Shown here one piece after another: positions 6,769-8,029 of a stretch of DNA of 8,029 bases (position 1 is the first letter of the stretch; each line of letters starts with the position of its first letter). Location of the stretch: positions 1-8,029 of the forward strand of contig PFKL01000212.1 in NCBI GenBank assembly GCA_002784245.1. Direction: 5' to 3'. The notes below the pieces were generated by a model. The model made no database searches. It was not told where the DNA came from and saw only the letters and a list, made by a program, of their open reading frames with translations. The position numbers and the translations under genes are program-made. This DNA is from Comamonadaceae bacterium CG_4_10_14_3_um_filter_60_75. GTDB taxonomy: Bacteria; Pseudomonadota; Gammaproteobacteria; Burkholderiales; Burkholderiaceae_C.

Positions 6769-7905
6769 TCACGCAGCACCTATATGGGCTACCAGGCTGC
6801 CAGGCGCTTGACCATTTTTCAGTGCCGCGGTAAAGGCCAGCATACGGTCAATCGGCAGGCGGGCACGTACACCCAGCGCAGGATCGACCTGGATTTCATT
6901 GGCACTGGTCTCCAGCACGCGTGCCACATCGGCCAGGCCGTTCATCGCCATCCACGGGCAGTGCGCACAGCTTTTGCAGGTGGCGCTGTTGCCAGCGGTG
7001 GGGGCCTCAAAAAAGGTTTTGCCTGGGTTGAGCGTGCGCAGCTTGTGCATCATGCCGTTGTCGGTGGCGACGATGAACTCGGCGGCGTCCATATCGCGCG
7101 CAGCTTTCAGGATGCCGCTGGTGGAGCCCACCGCGTGCGCCAATGCCACCACGGCGGCAGGAGACTCGGGGTGCACCAGCACTTTGGCACCGGGGTGTTC
7201 GGCCATCAGGGCTTCGAGCTCAAAGGCCTTGAATTCGTCGTGCACGATGCACGAACCGCCCCACATCACCATGTCGGCACCGGTCTCGCGCTGAATGTAG
7301 CCACCCAGGTGCCGGTCGGGCGCCCACAGGATCTTGTGCCCCTGGTCTTTGAGCGCACTGACGATTTCCAGCGCACAACTGCTGGTCACCAGCCAGTCGG
7401 CACGCGCTTTGACGGCCGCGCTGGTGTTGGCGTAGACCACCACGGTGCGATCGGGGTAGGCATCGCAAAAAGCGCTGAACTCGTCCGCCGGGCAGCCCAG
7501 GTCGAGCGAGCAGGTGGCGTCCAGGTCGGGCATCAACACACGCTTTTCGGGAGACAAAATTTTGGAGGTTTCGCCCATGAAGCGTACGCCTGAGACCACC
7601 AGCGTGGTGGCAGCATGGTCGCGACCAAAGCGCGCCATCTCAAGGCTGTCGCTGACGATGCCGCCGGTTTCTTCGGCCAGGTCTTGCAGGTCAGGGTGCA
7701 CGTAATAGTGCGACACCATCACCGCGTTTTTTTCTTTGAGCAGGCGGCGAATCTTGTCTTTCAGCGCGGCGCGCTCGGCCGGGCCGGGCTCCTCTGGCAC
7801 ACGGGCCCAGGCATGCTTGGTGGTGCAAACGACGTTGACATTGCAAGCCTCTTCGGCGCTGCTTTGGGGCTGTTCGTAGTCGATTTCCTTGATGGCACTT
7901 GGCAT
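6769..7905 (-). CDS. nadA: Quinolinate synthase
   Basis: NadA is a [4Fe-4S] enzyme that condenses iminoaspartate from NadB with dihydroxyacetone phosphate to quinolinate. At 378 residues it is longer than E. coli NadA (347) through an N-terminal extension, as I recall for Burkholderia NadA, which also begins in a similar way (SAIKxxxYxxP). Cysteines matching the E. coli cluster ligands keep a constant offset of 19: Cys132 in DATCSLD, Cys219 in GGSCIVHDEF and Cys316 in the CKSCAHCPWMAMN motif (310-322, CxxCxxC). Other family blocks are SHYYVHPDLQ (65-74), SDSLEMARFG (85-94), GVRFMGETSKILSP (106-119), YANTSAAVKA (158-167), HPESP and EAPTAGNSATC. The ATG at 7905 has AGGAG seven bases upstream. 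It follows nadC by 46 nt and is probably cotranscribed with it. Confidence 0.97.
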   Translation of the reverse strand: MPSAIKEIDYEQPQSSAEEACNVNVVCTTKHAWARVPEEPGPAERAALKDKIRRLLKEKNAVMVSHYYVHPDLQDLAEETGGIVSDSLEMARFGRDHAATTLVVSGVRFMGETSKILSPEKRVLMPDLDATCSLDLGCPADEFSAFCDAYPDRTVVVYANTSAAVKARADWLVTSSCALEIVSALKDQGHKILWAPDRHLGGYIQRETGADMVMWGGSCIVHDEFKAFELEALMAEHPGAKVLVHPESPAAVVALAHAVGSTSGILKAARDMDAAEFIVATDNGMMHKLRTLNPGKTFFEAPTAGNSATCKSCAHCPWMAMNGLADVARVLETSANEIQVDPALGVRARLPIDRMLAFTAALKNGQAPGSLVAHIGAA

Positions 7906-7912
7906 CAGCGCG

Positions 7913-7917
7913 CTCCT
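7913..7917 (-). promoter_or_regulatory. Ribosome binding site of nadA
   Basis: AGGAG on the minus strand, 7 nt before the ATG at 7905. It is a strong site and fixes the nadA start. Confidence 0.75.
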
Positions 7918-7934
7918 AAATTACTTTTAAATCA

Positions 7935-7970
7935 ATAGCATCTTACGCTTGTTAGACGGGGGCTACAGGC
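7935..7970 (-). repeat. Short intergenic repeat, copy B (nadC end to nadA leader)
   Basis: Read on the minus strand this is the partner of copy A (3330-3365): 27 of 36 positions identical with no gaps, sharing GCCTnTAGCCC, CAAGCG and ATGCTAT. As in copy A, the repeat points toward the downstream gene start. Its first half encodes the last residues of nadC and its stop codon (7952-7954). The inner hairpin seen in copy A is poorly kept here (two extra C-A mismatches), while the outer TAGC/GCTA pairing remains possible. Confidence 0.6.
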
Positions 7971-8029
7971 CGAAAACGCATTGAAAAATCAATGGCCTTG
8001 ACGTCCTTGGTCAGGGCGCCGATCGATAT
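7952..8029 (-). CDS. nadC: Nicotinate-nucleotide pyrophosphorylase, C-terminal end only
   Basis: NadC (quinolinate phosphoribosyltransferase) converts quinolinate and PRPP to nicotinate mononucleotide, CO2 and pyrophosphate. Only the last 25 residues are inside the window; the gene continues past the right edge. The minus-strand frame is open from base 8029 and reads ISIGALTKDVKAIDFSMRF, the conserved end of the family (E. coli ends ISVGALTKHVQALDLSMRFR). Five further residues, PVAPV, follow the usual terminal Arg and come from the repeat at 7935-7970, which also supplies the TAA stop. nadA starts 46 nt downstream, giving a nadC-nadA transcription unit. Its short length in the window is the only limit on the call. 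Confidence 0.88.
   Translation of the reverse strand: MSIGALTKDVKAIDFSMRFRPVAPV

Noticed and set aside
5831..6811. Long plus-strand open frame (326 codons) opposite the permease and the end of nadA
   Set aside because: His- and Gln-rich shadow translation of a membrane protein gene; it crosses the real permease start and gap without any signal of its own.
6706..7593. Plus-strand open frame (295 codons) opposite nadA
   Set aside because: Antisense shadow of nadA, whose cysteine motifs and length are fully conserved on the other strand.
1..8029. CRISPR arrays, tRNA or rRNA genes, insertion sequences, phage or defence genes
   Set aside because: No regularly spaced repeats, no tRNA-like cloverleaf and no transposase or integrase motifs were seen; nearly all sequence is explained by metabolic and housekeeping genes.

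Overview
The window looks like a stretch of core chromosome from a betaproteobacterium of the order Burkholderiales, most likely a Comamonadaceae (Rhodoferax/Polaromonas-like) organism. This rests on GC-rich coding with G/C-ending codons, Burkholderiales-style ScpA, NadA and PanC sequences, and two copies of a short 'GCCTNTAGCCC...CAAGCG...ATGCTAT' intergenic repeat that resembles elements I recall from Comamonadaceae genomes. The assignment is inference, not a database result.

Plus strand, left to right: the 3' part of scpA (chromosome condensation, start lies left of the window); nadB (L-aspartate oxidase) 18 nt later; panB (ketopantoate hydroxymethyltransferase) with its own Shine-Dalgarno and a possible promoter; panC (pantothenate synthetase) after a 57-nt gap packed with dyads; then a 181-nt gap and a stand-alone alpha/beta hydrolase with an N-terminal membrane segment.

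Minus strand, right to left: the last 25 codons of nadC (quinolinate phosphoribosyltransferase), nadA (quinolinate synthase) 46 nt later, and after a 101-nt gap a RutG-like NCS2 pyrimidine permease. The permease converges on the hydrolase at about position 5345.

Together the window holds all three de novo quinolinate/NAD genes (nadB, nadA, and the end of nadC), split over two opposing transcription units, and two steps of pantothenate (CoA precursor) synthesis. NadB makes iminoaspartate, NadA condenses it with dihydroxyacetone phosphate to quinolinate, and NadC converts that to nicotinate mononucleotide. PanB and PanC make pantoate and join it to beta-alanine.

I see no phage, CRISPR, insertion sequence, RNA gene or defence system. 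The most unusual signal is a 36-nt repeat found twice, once between panB and panC and once between nadC and nadA. It has the same orientation relative to transcription in both places. One copy ends on the panC start codon and the other encodes the last residues and stop codon of nadC.
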